This document shows positions 41,619-50,718 of a stretch of DNA of 64,000 nt, one piece after another (position 1 is the first letter of the stretch; each line of letters opens with the position of its first letter). A program made the position numbers and the translations under genes. This DNA comes from Halobellus inordinatus (GTDB taxonomy: Archaea > Halobacteriota > Halobacteria > Halobacteriales > Haloferacaceae), in the NCBI RefSeq assembly GCF_024464655.1, contig NZ_JANHAV010000008.1:1-64000 (forward strand). Direction: 5' to 3'. The notes under the pieces were generated by a model. That model was not told the DNA's origin. It made no database searches and saw only the letters and a program-made list of their open reading frames with translations.

Positions 41619-41698
41619 TAATGATTACTCTCACTGTGTACCGCCGAGCGCCACTCCCGGTGGCGATGGTCGGCGGCAAGAGACGAGAGTGATCATTA
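41619..41698 (-). mobile_element. Palindromic element, family C, copy 2 (80 bp, flanked by TGA)
   Basis: Ends TAATGATTACTCTC and GAGAGTGATCATTA; TGA at 41616-41618 and 41699-41701. Its reverse complement matches element C1 with about eight changes over 80 bp. It is inserted exactly on the stop codon of the upstream 53-aa gene. Confidence 0.85.
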
Positions 41699-41878
41699 TG
41701 AGGCCGAGGCCGTGCCCAGTGACCCATCCGCGAAGCCGAGTTGGTGTCGAACGCGAGCGCGCTACCCGAGGCGACCGATTGGGTTCCAGCGCCGCTCAGA
41801 GCCGACTCCGACGGTTCTCGCCCGCGGCGCACGCCGGGGAGAGGCTTTTAATCGCTGGCTCGCTACGTTGATCCGAAG

Positions 41879-42571
41879 ATGACCGACGACGCCGACGCCC
41901 ACAGGCGACTTCCAGCCGACCGCGAGGAACCGGTCGGCGAGCCCGTCGTCCGCGCCGATCCCGCCGTCACCGGCGAGCGCGCCAAGGAGGCCGTCGGATT
42001 CGATCCCGACGACCCCGAGAGCGTCGCCGAGGCCGCTGAGACGGTGCTGGCGTTCTCGCAGAACACCGTGGGGGCGGCGGACAACGTCTATATGCTCCGC
42101 GGGGCGGCCGCCTGTGCCGCGCTCGTCAGGGGCGTCGGTTCGTACAAAGCGGCGATCGACCGCGCCGGCGGCGACGTCTCGGTCTCGTTCGTCCGGAAGT
42201 GGGCCCGCGTCCACGACCTCCCGCAGGCGATCCGCCGGCACGTCGCCCGCGGTGACATCGCGCCGACCGCCGCGAAACACATCGCTCGCGTCTCCGGCGT
42301 CGACCGCTTCGATCTGGCGTGGGCCGTCGTCGACGCCGATCTGACGGTCCGGCAGGTGCGCCGCATCGCCAGCGAGGTCGACGGCGACACGAGCGCGGCG
42401 GACGCACTCGCCGCGCGCGGGGTCGAACTGGGACGGCTCGAACTGGACCTCCCGCTCGAAACGTACCGCGAACTCCGCCGGCGCGCGTCGATCGAAAACC
42501 GCGACCCCGGCGAACTAGCCGCAGAAGCGCTTGACGCGTACTTCGACGAACGAGCAGTCAGTCCCGACTAA
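41879..42571 (+). CDS. Haloarchaeal HTH-type protein (DUF7119-like)
   Basis: A 230-residue protein. The N-terminal 35 residues are polar (RRLPADREEPVGEPVVRADPAVTGERAKEAV). The middle contains ALVRGVGSYKAAIDRAGGDVSVSFVRKWARVHDLPQAIRRHVARGDIAPTAAKHIARVSG, which reads like the helix-turn-helix region of ParB/KorB-type proteins. The C-terminus ends with a ribbon-helix-like LDLPLETYRELRRRASIENRDPGELAAEALDAYF. I remember it as DUF7119. DNA binding is probable; its target is unknown. Confidence 0.7.
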   Translation: MTDDADAHRRLPADREEPVGEPVVRADPAVTGERAKEAVGFDPDDPESVAEAAETVLAFSQNTVGAADNVYMLRGAAACAALVRGVGSYKAAIDRAGGDVSVSFVRKWARVHDLPQAIRRHVARGDIAPTAAKHIARVSGVDRFDLAWAVVDADLTVRQVRRIASEVDGDTSAADALAARGVELGRLELDLPLETYRELRRRASIENRDPGELAAEALDAYFDERAVSPD

Positions 42572-42598
42572 CCGTCCCGTCCCACGGCCCCGAGAAGC

Positions 42599-42652
42599 TA
42601 CGTTGCGTCCGGCGGCGACACTTCTTACGTTGCGTCCGGCGGCGACACTTCT
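42599..42652 (-). repeat. 27-bp perfect tandem duplication at the end of the histidine kinase gene
   Basis: TACGTTGCGTCCGGCGGCGA (first 20 bases) and the following CACTTCT occur twice without change, 42599-42625 and 42626-42652. The second contains the coding end of the kinase including its TAA. The first repeats the same codons in frame after the stop, ending in a TAG. Confidence 0.95.
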
Positions 42653-44895
42653 GCGTCTGACGACCGAGACGACGCCGCAGCATCGCGAGCGGATTCGGGC
42701 GTCGGCAACTGAAGCGCGACGACTGCTCCGGCCGCCTCTCGTTCCGTCGTTCTCTCGTCCCCGGAGCCGTCGGCCTCCGCTGACTCGAACCGGAGCGACC
42801 CCCCAGAGCGCTTCGCGACGTGGTAGACGAACTGCAGGCCGAGACCCGACCCGTGGAACAGCGGTGTGATGTCCGGCGTCCCCTGCGCCGCTTGCTGTTC
42901 CATCTCGGGGATCCCCGGTCCCGTGTCGGTGACGGTGACGACGACCTGCTCGCCGTCACGCCTGACGGTCACCGAGACGTCGGGATCCTCGCCGCCGTGG
43001 ACGATCGCGTTCGTGAGGAGTTCGGCGATCGCGTCACTGAGCTCCGGAATCGCATAGACGTCGTACGCCTCCGGACAGTCGACCGAAATCGAATGATCCG
43101 GGTGCTCCTCGCGGAGCTCGGAGACGACCTCCTCGAGAATCGGACGAACGCCGAGGCGACGCGGCACGGAGTCGTCGGTGAGGAGATCGACGATCCGTCG
43201 TTCTTTGTCGGCGAGGTCGACCAGTTCGTTGCCCGTATTCTGGATCGTCTGCACCGAACGCTTCTCCTGGCCGGTCGTTCGGTCCTCGAGCAGTTCCGCG
43301 TGCCCGAGGATCAGATTCATCTTGTTGTAGAGGTTGTGTCGCAGGATCCGATCGAGAACGCGGAGTTGGTGCTCGCGTTCGGCCTGGTCGGTGACGTCCC
43401 GACAGATCGCGACCGTGCCGTCGACCTCCCCGTCTTCGTTGTAGTGGGGGTATCGCGTCGTGACGAACGAGCGCTGCCCTTTCGTCGGGAACGTCGGACT
43501 GAGTTCGTAGGTGACCGCCTGCTCCTCTTCGATGACGCGGGCTTTCTTCTGTTGGATCGTCTGCGCCGTCGGTTCGTCCATAAAGTCGAACTCGTCGGAA
43601 CCGACGAGCTCCGATTTCGGGATCCCGGCGTACTCGGCGACGGCGTCGTTGACGACCTCGAACGTGCCGTCGGTCTGTTGGAGCATAATCGGATCGTCGA
43701 GTCGGAGGACGATCTCCTCGAACGTCTCCAGCCGTTCTTTGGTGTGAATCAGTTCGGTGATGTCGGTCTGGATCGCGACGAATCCCTCGACACCGTCGTC
43801 GCCCATAATCGGCGCAATCGTCTCGGATGCGTGGTAGTGCTCGCCCGATTTGCGCTCGTTGACGATCGGTTCGGACCACACCTCCCCCGAGAGAACGGTG
43901 CTCCAGAGGGTTCGGTAGTACTCCTTGTTCATCTCGCCGGACTTGAGTATCGAGGGCGTCTCGCCGATCACCTCTCGAGGAGCGTAGCCCGTGACGTCCT
44001 CGAACGCGGGGTTGACGTACGTGATCGTCCCGTCTCTCTCGGTGATGAAGATGGCGTGTCCCGCCGCCTCGATCGCGCGTTTGAACCGCCGAATCACGTC
44101 TTCGCGGCCCTTCTGTTGAGACACGTCCTGGAACGCGCCGCGGACGCCGACGATCGTCCCGTCCTCGTGGATCGGCTCACCGCGGGAGCGTACCCAGCGG
44201 ACCTCGCCGTCGGCCCTGAAGAGTCGGTAGGTGGAATCGAACGGGTCCCCGGACAGTGCCGCCTCCACGTCGGCGCGGACGGCGTCGCGGTCGTCGGGAT
44301 GGTAGAACTCGATGGCGTTCTCGAGCGTCGGATCGAAGCTCTCTGAGACGCCGTGGAGACGGTACGTCTGTTCGGTCCACGTGAGTGCCTCCCGCTCGGC
44401 GTCGAGTTCCCAACCGCCGACGTCGGCGAGTTCGGACGTCTGTTCGAGGAGTTCGCGCTCCTCTGCGTGTCGTTTCTCGCGGGCGCGCCGCGCGACGAAG
44501 TCGTCGATGGCGTCGACGAGGAGGTGGTGCTCGTCGGTGTCGATCGACTCTGGGAGGTATCGGGTCGCTGTGCGCTCGGTCGACACGCGCGCCAGTTCCG
44601 GATCCTCGGCCGACGGATAGACGATCACGGGGACGGTCACGGTACCGTCGCGACGGTTCGTGGCGCCGTGCGGAGCGTCGGGCGTGATAGCGGCGGACGC
44701 GTCCGCGTCCGGCATCGAGCGGCGGACGATGCAGTCGATCGGCTGTTCGCGTCGCGGGCGGTCGCAGTCTGCTGTCGAGGTTACCGAGGCGATCCGGAGC
44801 GGACGCGATCGGCCCTCGACCGCCGCACGGAGCGACGACGCGAGCGTCTCGTCGCCACAGACGAGAACAGTTCTGGTGCGTGACCCGGGGATCAT
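42625..44895 (-). CDS. Multi-PAS sensor histidine kinase with degenerate receiver
   Basis: A 756-residue cytoplasmic sensor kinase. Residues 1-140 resemble a receiver domain, but the phospho-acceptor Asp position reads DCIVRRSMP. Three PAS domains follow (about 155-255, 275-385 and 400-500), then the H-box LRHNLYNKMNLI near 527 and the ATPase domain with ELLTNAIVHGG, DTGPGIPEM and GLGLQFV. No membrane segment is seen. PAS domains could sense redox state or small ligands, and the output partner is unknown. The C-terminal residues EVSPPDAT are duplicated in the DNA after the stop codon. No response regulator is adjacent. Confidence 0.92.
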   Translation of the reverse strand: MIPGSRTRTVLVCGDETLASSLRAAVEGRSRPLRIASVTSTADCDRPRREQPIDCIVRRSMPDADASAAITPDAPHGATNRRDGTVTVPVIVYPSAEDPELARVSTERTATRYLPESIDTDEHHLLVDAIDDFVARRAREKRHAEERELLEQTSELADVGGWELDAEREALTWTEQTYRLHGVSESFDPTLENAIEFYHPDDRDAVRADVEAALSGDPFDSTYRLFRADGEVRWVRSRGEPIHEDGTIVGVRGAFQDVSQQKGREDVIRRFKRAIEAAGHAIFITERDGTITYVNPAFEDVTGYAPREVIGETPSILKSGEMNKEYYRTLWSTVLSGEVWSEPIVNERKSGEHYHASETIAPIMGDDGVEGFVAIQTDITELIHTKERLETFEEIVLRLDDPIMLQQTDGTFEVVNDAVAEYAGIPKSELVGSDEFDFMDEPTAQTIQQKKARVIEEEQAVTYELSPTFPTKGQRSFVTTRYPHYNEDGEVDGTVAICRDVTDQAEREHQLRVLDRILRHNLYNKMNLILGHAELLEDRTTGQEKRSVQTIQNTGNELVDLADKERRIVDLLTDDSVPRRLGVRPILEEVVSELREEHPDHSISVDCPEAYDVYAIPELSDAIAELLTNAIVHGGEDPDVSVTVRRDGEQVVVTVTDTGPGIPEMEQQAAQGTPDITPLFHGSGLGLQFVYHVAKRSGGSLRFESAEADGSGDERTTEREAAGAVVALQLPTPESARDAAASSRSSDAEVSPPDAT

Positions 44896-45058
44896 AGGTC
44901 ACCGGCTCGACAGGAGCGGCGCGCTGGTCGCCAACTGCGAGCCACACGGTCGTCGATTAGCCCCTGAATCACACGTCTCACGCCGAGTAGTATCGGGGCC
45001 AGGATATATCTTCTTCTGATTATCAGTTGTGCCGCTGTCAAAACGACTCCCGAGACTA

Positions 45059-45070
45059 AACGCTTATCAC
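45059..45070 (+). promoter_or_regulatory. Promoter box of tRNA-Lys
   Basis: AAACGCTTATCA lies 25-36 bases upstream of the mature tRNA 5' end, the usual TATA-box distance in haloarchaea. Confidence 0.45.
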
Positions 45071-45094
45071 GACCCGTCAGTTACCCCTGGGTGC

Positions 45095-45168
<74 letters not shown>

Positions 45169-45230
45169 CTTGCTGTCACTAAACGATATGCCGAGCGACA
45201 GCTCGCTGTCTTCTCTGCGAGCTCGTCTGT

Positions 45231-46661
45231 TCAAGGCAGCGACCCGTTCAGCACCTTCGCAGCGACGAGGACGGGGTCCCAGACGGGGCTGAACGGCGGC
45301 GCGTAGCCCAGATCCTGCCGTTCGAGTTCGCCGACGGTCATCTCCGCGCCGAGCGCCGTCGCGACCGTGTCGATGCGGATCGCCGCGCGGTCGGTGCCGA
45401 CGACGCTCCCGCCGAGGAGCCGGCCCGTCTCACGGTCCGCAGTGAGCGTGACGGTCGTCTCCGCCGCGCCGGGGTAGTAGCCCGACCGCGACCCGGCGGT
45501 GATGGTCTTCGAGACCGGGTCGAAGCCGGCATCTCGGGCGCGCACCTCGTCGATGAGCCCGGCCCGCCCCGCTTCGAGGTCGAACGCTTTCACCATCGCC
45601 GTGCCCGCGACGCCGCCGACGGGCGAGGGATCGCCACCGACCGTCGCCCCGATCGCGCGGCCGGCGCGGTTGGCCGGGAGGCCGAGCGGGTCCCACGTCG
45701 GATCGCCCGTGACCATATGTGGCATCTCCGCGACGTCGCCGGCGGCGTAGACGCGCTCGACGGACGTCTGCCCGTAGGCGTCGGTCGCGATCGCCCCCGA
45801 CGCGCCGAGTTCGACCGGCGTGTTCGCGAGGAGTTCCGTATTCGGCTCGATGCCGATTCCGACGAGCGCGGCGTCGACGTCGAGTTCCGAGCCGCTCTCG
45901 CAGACCACTTCCGAGACGTGCCCGTTCTCGCCGCGGAGTTCGACGACTTCCTCGTCGAGATGGAGCGTGACGCCGGTGTCACGGAGGTGCTCGGCGACGG
46001 CCTCGCCGACCGCCTCGCCGAAGCCCGGGACTGGATAGCCCGTGCGCTGGAACAGGTGTACGTCGAGATCCCAGGCCTCGAAGGCTTCCGCCATCTCGAC
46101 GCCGACGTAGCCCGCGCCGACGACGGCGACGGTCTCGGGCGGCGTCATCGCGCCGTACCGCTCGACGACAGCCTCCGGGAGCGCGTCGCCCCCGCCGAGG
46201 TCCGCGGGATCGAACTCTCCGGGCGGGGTCAGATACGAGCGGATCGCGGCCGCGTGGTCGAGGCCGTGGAGCGTGAAGACGCTGTCGAGCGATGCGCCCT
46301 CGATCGGGTCCGAAATCGCCCGGGCGCCCGTCGCGACAAGGAGGTCGCCGTAGGGCTGTTCGAAGGTCGCACCCGCGCTCTCGACGGTAACGGTCTGTTC
46401 GTCGGTGTCGACCGCGACGACCTCGTGCCCGCGTCGGAGGTCGATGCCGCGCTCTCCGGCGTCTTCCGGAGAGAGCGAGAGCAGATCGTCGAGGCGTTCG
46501 ACCTCGCCCTTCACAAAGTATGGCGTCCCACAATGTGCATAGGAGATCCACTGGCCCTTCTCGAAGACGACGACATCGCGGTCGGGGTCGGTCCGGCGAC
46601 ACTTGCTCGCAGCCGAGAGACCGGCGGCGTCACCGCCGACCACGACAAACGGATCAGACAT
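45231..46661 (-). CDS. FAD-dependent CoA-disulfide-reductase-like oxidoreductase
   Basis: A 476-residue flavoprotein. FAD-binding GGDAAGLSAASKCRR is at 9-23. The single active-site cysteine lies in SYAHCGTPY near residue 44, the CoA-disulfide reductase/NADH oxidase position. The second nucleotide site is VAVVGAGYVGVEMAEAF near 179, then AAGDVAEM near 300 and a C-terminal dimerisation domain. The family reduces CoA disulfide, polysulfide or oxygen with NAD(P)H. Because haloarchaea use gamma-glutamylcysteine as main thiol, a bis-gamma-glutamylcystine-type substrate is also possible. Confidence 0.9.
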   Translation of the reverse strand: MSDPFVVVGGDAAGLSAASKCRRTDPDRDVVVFEKGQWISYAHCGTPYFVKGEVERLDDLLSLSPEDAGERGIDLRRGHEVVAVDTDEQTVTVESAGATFEQPYGDLLVATGARAISDPIEGASLDSVFTLHGLDHAAAIRSYLTPPGEFDPADLGGGDALPEAVVERYGAMTPPETVAVVGAGYVGVEMAEAFEAWDLDVHLFQRTGYPVPGFGEAVGEAVAEHLRDTGVTLHLDEEVVELRGENGHVSEVVCESGSELDVDAALVGIGIEPNTELLANTPVELGASGAIATDAYGQTSVERVYAAGDVAEMPHMVTGDPTWDPLGLPANRAGRAIGATVGGDPSPVGGVAGTAMVKAFDLEAGRAGLIDEVRARDAGFDPVSKTITAGSRSGYYPGAAETTVTLTADRETGRLLGGSVVGTDRAAIRIDTVATALGAEMTVGELERQDLGYAPPFSPVWDPVLVAAKVLNGSLP

Positions 46662-46852
46662 ACCGCCACCTGCGACCGCCGGTGATAGATAGCTTTCGCC
46701 GGACGACGTCGCTCGCGCACGGCCGCCGGGACGACAGCGGCATCAGCGGCGTCCGCTCGAACGCCGGGTTTTAGCATCCCACGGCTCACAGATCGACCGA
46801 CTATCCGGCGACCTCGTCGTGAACGATACGACGCAGGCAGTGTCACGACCGA

Positions 46853-46903
46853 CCACGCATCTCACAGGGCCACGCAACTCACAGGACCACGCAACTCACA
46901 GAT
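46853..46903 (+). repeat. Three 17-bp tandem repeats ending at the glpK start codon
   Basis: CCACGCATCTCACAGGG, CCACGCAACTCACAGGA and CCACGCAACTCACAGAT follow each other without gaps at 46853, 46870 and 46887; the ATG of glpK is the next base. The last copy includes CACAGAT, which gives no strong ribosome-binding site. Confidence 0.92.
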
Positions 46904-48442
46904 ATGCACGAACGCACCTACGTCGGCGCGATCGATCAGGGAACGACCGGCACGCGGTTCATCGTGTTCGACCACGGCGGCCAACCCGTGGCGAACGCCT
47001 ACGAGACGCACGAACAGATCTATCCCGAACCCGGCTGGGTCGAACACGACCCCGAAGAGATCTGGGAGAACACGACGGCCGTCATCGAGCGCGCGCTCGA
47101 CGACGCCGGCATCGACGCCGCACAACTGGCGGCGATCGGGATCACGAACCAGCGCGAGACGACGCTCGTCTGGGACCGCGAGTCGGGCCAACCCGTCTAC
47201 AACGCCATCGTCTGGCAGGACCGACGAACGACCGACCGGATCGAAGGGCTCGAACGGGACGGCAAAGACGACTGGATCCGCGAGACGACGGGGCTCGAAC
47301 CCGACGCGTACTTCTCGGCGACCAAAGTCGAGTGGCTCCTCGACAACGCCGATCCGATCAAACTCAGGCGGATGCGGCCCGAAGACGTCCGCGACCGTGC
47401 CGAGGCGGGCGAACTCTGCTTTGGGACCATCGACTCGTGGCTGATCTACAAGCTCACCGGCGAGCACGTCACCGACGTGACGAACGCCTCGCGGACGATG
47501 CTGTTCGACATCCACGAGATGACGTGGGACGACGACCTCCTCGCAGAGTTCGGCGTGCCGGAGGCCGTGCTCCCGGAGGTGCGTCCCTCCTCGGACGACG
47601 ACTACTACGGCACGACCGACGCGGAGGGGTTCCTCGGCGCGTCCGTCCCGGTCGCAGGCGCCCTGGGCGACCAGCAGGCCGCGCTGTTCGGCCAGACGTG
47701 TTTCGACGCCGGCGACGCGAAGAACACCTACGGCACCGGATCGTTTATGCTGATGAACACCGGCGAGGAGGCCGTCAGTTCGGAGCACGGCCTGCTCACG
47801 ACCGTTGGCTTCCAGCGGTCGGGCGAGCCGGTGCAGTACGCGCTCGAAGGCTCGATCTTCATCACCGGCGCGGCGATCGAATGGCTCGAAGACCTGACGC
47901 TCATCGACGATCCCGCCGAGAGCGAGGCGCTCGCACGCTCTGTCGACTCGACGGACGGCGTCTACGTCGTACCCGCGTTCACTGGACTGGGTGCGCCCCA
48001 TTGGGATCAACGGGCCCGCGGAACGATCGTCGGGATGACCCGTGGAACCCGGCGTGAACACATCGTTCGGGCGACGCTGGAGTCGATCGCGTTCCAGACG
48101 CGCGACGTCGCCGAGGCGATGCTCGAAGACAGTGGAATCGAGCTGTCGGCACTGCGCGTCGACGGCGGCGCCGTGAAGAACAACTTCCTCTGTCAGTTGC
48201 AGGCGGACGTCGTCGGAACCGAGATCGTCCGGCCCGAGGTCGACGAGACGACCGCGCTCGGCGCAGCCTACGCCGCCGGCCTCGCGGTCGACTACTGGGA
48301 GTCGCTGGAGGCGCTCCGTGAGAACTGGCAGATCGACCGCGAGTTCGAGCCAGCGAGCGACGCCGACGTCGACGAGCGCTACGGCCGCTGGCAGGAGGCC
48401 GTCGAGCGCTCGCTCGATTGGGCCAGGGACGACGAACGATGA
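46904..48442 (+). CDS. glpK: Glycerol kinase
   Basis: A 512-residue FGGY kinase. Hallmarks: YVGAIDQGTTGTRFIVFD at 4-21, NQRETTLVWDRESGQPVYNAIVWQDRRT near 84-110, KNTYGTGSFMLMNTG near 279, and VVPAFTGLGAPHWDQRARG near 353. It phosphorylates glycerol to glycerol-3-phosphate, the entry step for glycerol, a main carbon source in hypersaline water. glpA genes are not in the window. It overlaps the following nitrilase-like gene by 4 bases (ATGA), so both are cotranslated. Confidence 0.97.
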   Translation: MHERTYVGAIDQGTTGTRFIVFDHGGQPVANAYETHEQIYPEPGWVEHDPEEIWENTTAVIERALDDAGIDAAQLAAIGITNQRETTLVWDRESGQPVYNAIVWQDRRTTDRIEGLERDGKDDWIRETTGLEPDAYFSATKVEWLLDNADPIKLRRMRPEDVRDRAEAGELCFGTIDSWLIYKLTGEHVTDVTNASRTMLFDIHEMTWDDDLLAEFGVPEAVLPEVRPSSDDDYYGTTDAEGFLGASVPVAGALGDQQAALFGQTCFDAGDAKNTYGTGSFMLMNTGEEAVSSEHGLLTTVGFQRSGEPVQYALEGSIFITGAAIEWLEDLTLIDDPAESEALARSVDSTDGVYVVPAFTGLGAPHWDQRARGTIVGMTRGTRREHIVRATLESIAFQTRDVAEAMLEDSGIELSALRVDGGAVKNNFLCQLQADVVGTEIVRPEVDETTALGAAYAAGLAVDYWESLEALRENWQIDREFEPASDADVDERYGRWQEAVERSLDWARDDER

Positions 48443-49209
48443 ACGTCGCGGCCGTCCAACTCCCGGCGGAGAACGCCCCCGAAGAAAATCGCGACCGGGC
48501 TGTCGAGCGCGTTCGCGACGCCGCAGAGCGCGGGGCCGATCTCGTCGTCCTGCCCGAGATGTGGCCGGTAGGCTACTTCGCGTTCGACGCCTACGACGAC
48601 GCCGGCGAACCGGTCCCGGGACCCACGACGGATCGGCTCGCCGCGCTCGCGGACACGCTGTCGATCCACCTCCACGGCGGGAGCCTCGTCGAGCGCGACG
48701 GCGATGACCTGTTCAACACCTCGGTCCTGTTCGGCCCGGACGGCGAACTGCTCGGGACGTATCGGAAGGTCCACCTCTTCGGGTACGACTCCGAGGAAGC
48801 GACGCGCCTGACGCCGGGAGACGAAATCTGCGCCGTCGAGACCGACCTCGGGACGCTCGGACTGACGACCTGCTACGACCTCCGGTTCCCGACCCTGTAC
48901 CGCGACCTCGTCGACGCCGGCGTCGAAATACTGCTCGTCACGTCGGCGTGGCCGCGCGAACGCCTCGACCACTGGCACCTGTTCACCCGGACTCGGGCCG
49001 TCGAGAATCAGTCGCTCCTCGTCGCCGCGAACCTCACCGGATCGATCGGCGGCGTCGACCTCGGCGGCGAGAGCGTCGTCGTCGATCCCTGGGGCGTCGC
49101 GCGCGCCAACGCCGGAACCGACGCCCGAACGGTGCTGGCCGAGGTCGCCCTCGACGAAGTTCGCGAGACGCGCGAGTCGTTCCCGGCGCTAGCGGATCGA
49201 CAACTGTAA
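48439..49209 (+). CDS. Carbon-nitrogen hydrolase (nitrilase superfamily)
   Basis: A 256-residue hydrolase with the Glu-Lys-Cys triad: Glu40 in VVLPEMWP, Lys110 in TYRKVHLFG and Cys145 in TTCYDLRFP. It is a single-domain member in the omega-amidase/aliphatic amidase range; the substrate is unknown. Its ATG overlaps the glpK stop codon (ATGA). The biochemical tie to glycerol use is unclear; the coupling may be by organisation only. Confidence 0.9.
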   Translation: MNVAAVQLPAENAPEENRDRAVERVRDAAERGADLVVLPEMWPVGYFAFDAYDDAGEPVPGPTTDRLAALADTLSIHLHGGSLVERDGDDLFNTSVLFGPDGELLGTYRKVHLFGYDSEEATRLTPGDEICAVETDLGTLGLTTCYDLRFPTLYRDLVDAGVEILLVTSAWPRERLDHWHLFTRTRAVENQSLLVAANLTGSIGGVDLGGESVVVDPWGVARANAGTDARTVLAEVALDEVRETRESFPALADRQL

Positions 49210-49270
49210 TCGAAACGACGCGCGGCGGCCGAACGTTTATATCGGATTGCGGGGCCAGCGTCTCCGTGAG

Positions 49271-49342
49271 CTAACGCAGGTCCCGCGTCGGGACGCGGTT
49301 GCCCGGCACGTCGACGCGGGAGCGGTCGTGCCGGCTGTTCAT
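49271..49342 (-). CDS. Possible very small protein (23 aa) after dihydroorotase
   Basis: The ATG at 49340-49342 with an upstream GGATAGG opens a 23-residue basic frame ending SRVDVPGNRVPTRDLR. It is 8 bp from the dihydroorotase stop on the same strand. Codons are GC3-rich, but such a short frame can occur by chance; no family recognised. Confidence 0.3.
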   Translation of the reverse strand: MNSRHDRSRVDVPGNRVPTRDLR

Positions 49343-49350
49343 TCCTATCC

Positions 49351-50652
49351 TCACTTCCGGACGTTCACACCGGCCTGCGCGCCGACGATCTCCGCGCCGT
49401 CGTAGACGACGTCGCCGCGGACTAGCGTCAGGTCCGGGAAGACGCCGGTCATCCCCTCGAACGGCGTCCACCCGCACTTCGAGTGGAGTTCCGACCCGCG
49501 GATCTCGGTCGCGTTCTCGGGATCGACGAGCACGAGGTCCGCGTCGTAGCCCTCGGCGATGCGGCCCTTCTGCGGGAGGTCGAAGATCTCGGCCGCGTTC
49601 GTCGCCGTGACGTCGCGGACGCGCTCGTAGGAGATCTCGCCCTGCCGCGCGCGTTCGAGGAGCAACGGCAGCATCGTCTCGACGCCGGGCACGCCGCTCG
49701 GGGCGTTCCAGAGGTCCGCCTCCTTCTCGTCGACGGTGTGCGGCGCGTGGTCGGTCGCGACGATGTCGACATCGCCGTCGACAAGCCGCTGCCAGAGCCC
49801 CGCGCGTCGCTCCTCGCTTCTGAGCGGCGGGTTCATCCGGCCGAAGGTGCCCAGTTCGGTCGCGTCCTCGCGGGAGAGAAAGAGGTGATGCGGCGTCGCT
49901 TCGCAGGTCGCCCCGCCGGCGACAGCGGCATCGACGCCCTCGGGCGTGCTCGTGTGCGCGATGTGTATCGGCGCACCCGTGTCGGCGCCGACCTCGACCG
50001 CGCGTTCGACTGCCGCTTCCTCGGCCGCCGCGCGTCGGTACTGGCTCCAGACGTCGGCGTCGGCGTCGCGTCCGACGCCGCCGGCGTCGCGCTCGCGCGC
50101 CGTCTCGTCGAATAGATCCGCGTCCTCGGCGTGGACGGTGACGACGACGCCTGCGTCGGCAGCGCGCTCGACAGCGTCCGCGAAGAGATCCGCGTCGATA
50201 CCCATATCGCCCGTCGAGTCCGCGAGGAAGACCTCACCGAGTGCAAACAGCGGCCGCTCGAACAGCGAGTCGGGCTCCCAGTCGGGTGTGACGCCGCCGT
50301 TGATGCCGTAGTCGACGTACGATTCGGCGGCCAGCGACGCCTTCTCGTCGAACGCGTCGCCGGTGGTCGTCGGGGGAGTCGTGTTCGGCTGATCGACGAC
50401 AGTGGTCACGCCACCCGCCGCCGCACTCCGTGAGCCGGTCGTCCAAGTCTCCTTCTGTGAGTGGCCCGGCTCGCGGAAGTGGACGTGCGCGTCGATCGCT
50501 CCCGGCAGGAGGAGTCGCTCGGCGGCGTCGACGACGCGGTCGACTGCGTCGGCGTCGGCCGAATCGGCGACTTCGACGATCGTCCCCGAGTCCGTGCGGA
50601 CGTCGCGAACGCGTCCGTCGGCGAGTCGCGCGTCACGAAAGAGTGTCGACAT
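49351..50652 (-). CDS. pyrC: Dihydroorotase
   Basis: A 433-residue amidohydrolase. Metal ligands: DAHVHFREPG near 54-63 (HxH), a further His in TVHAEDADLF, then IAHTSTPEG, and the Asp in TDHAPHTVDEKE near 305. The carbamylated-Lys region around the QKETWTTGSRSAAAGG segment fits the type I family. It closes the dihydroorotate ring in pyrimidine synthesis. The start at 50652 is followed by a normal first strand. The gene is between the nitrilase (convergent) and the lipoate-ligase-like gene. Confidence 0.93.
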   Translation of the reverse strand: MSTLFRDARLADGRVRDVRTDSGTIVEVADSADADAVDRVVDAAERLLLPGAIDAHVHFREPGHSQKETWTTGSRSAAAGGVTTVVDQPNTTPPTTTGDAFDEKASLAAESYVDYGINGGVTPDWEPDSLFERPLFALGEVFLADSTGDMGIDADLFADAVERAADAGVVVTVHAEDADLFDETARERDAGGVGRDADADVWSQYRRAAAEEAAVERAVEVGADTGAPIHIAHTSTPEGVDAAVAGGATCEATPHHLFLSREDATELGTFGRMNPPLRSEERRAGLWQRLVDGDVDIVATDHAPHTVDEKEADLWNAPSGVPGVETMLPLLLERARQGEISYERVRDVTATNAAEIFDLPQKGRIAEGYDADLVLVDPENATEIRGSELHSKCGWTPFEGMTGVFPDLTLVRGDVVYDGAEIVGAQAGVNVRK

Positions 50653-50718
50653 ACTCGGGCATCACCCGCAGGCGACCTAAGCCCGACGGTTCGGGTCGAG
50701 AATCAGATTCGACAACGG

